From the NCBI GenBank assembly GCA_003513855.1, contig DOTC01000113.1, positions 1,040-6,688 of the forward strand: a stretch of DNA of 5,649 bases, written 5' to 3'. Positions 5,557 through 5,649 of the stretch are shown piece by piece. The position numbers and the translations under genes were made by a program. Source of the stretch: Deltaproteobacteria bacterium. GTDB lineage: Bacteria > Desulfobacterota > Deferrimicrobia > Deferrimicrobiales > Deferrimicrobiaceae. The notes under the pieces were generated by a model that did not search any database, was not told the origin of the DNA, and saw nothing but the letters and a program-made list of their open reading frames with translations. Positions within the stretch are counted from its first letter, which is position 1, and every line of letters begins with the position of its first letter.

Positions 5557-5649
5557 GCTCTGCATAACCCCGCCCCGAACCGGCGACGGAAAGAAGGTCA
5601 GGGTCCCGCGGAGCTTCTCACAGTTCGAGGCAGAACATGGTGTGGCTGT

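Noticed and set aside
5557..5620. Terminator after yceI
   Set aside because: The region is GC-rich with GCTCTGC and GCGGAGC able to pair only across about 50 bases and with a wobble; there is no T run, so no intrinsic terminator can be called.
1..5649. CRISPR arrays, tRNA/rRNA genes, insertion sequences, att sites, defence genes
   Set aside because: No regularly spaced repeats, cloverleaf-like segments, transposase or integrase motifs, or terminal inverted repeats were seen; the window is almost fully explained by pilus genes and yceI.

Overview
The window is about 5.6 kb of GC-rich bacterial DNA (roughly 60% or more by eye). All convincing genes lie on the + strand. The first 4.9 kb is a compact type IV pilus minor-pilin cluster: the 3' part of a pilY1-like adhesin gene, then four prepilin-like genes (GspH/FimT/FimU type, PilV type, PilW type, PilX type), then a small lipoprotein with two Ig/cadherin-like repeats. 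A YceI-family secreted protein follows after a 91-base gap and looks like a separate transcription unit. The last ~90 bases hold no gene I can call.

Layout: pilY1 (enters from the left edge, ends 1530); GspH/FimT-type prepilin 1563-2063; pilV 2038-2487, overlapping the previous gene by 26 bases; pilW 2484-3542, overlapping pilV as ATGA; pilX 3544-4107 with a GTG start one base after the pilW stop; lipoprotein about 4104-4871, whose best start is a CTG overlapping the pilX stop; yceI 4963-5556. The overlaps and 1-32 base gaps indicate one translationally coupled operon from pilY1 to the lipoprotein.

How the genes work together (family knowledge): PilY1 and the minor pilins FimU/PilV/PilW/PilX form a priming complex at the tip of the type IV pilus. 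PilD cleaves the prepilins after a Gly. PilY1 is the large calcium-dependent tip component. The lipoprotein's place in the operon suggests an envelope accessory of this machine, but that is inference. PilY1 and PilW both carry Asp-rich loops of the calcium-binding type, and the lipoprotein has Asp-rich DPDGD/DGDGD turns.

Organism: the PilY1 and PilW/PilX flavour, together with high GC, resembles Geobacter-like or other former deltaproteobacterial (Desulfobacterota/Desulfuromonadota) genomes. This is a judgement from sequence style, not a search. Nothing here looks like a mobile element, CRISPR array, RNA gene or defence system. The window is mostly a recognisable housekeeping/surface-appendage locus; the least characterised part is the operon-terminal lipoprotein and its odd start.
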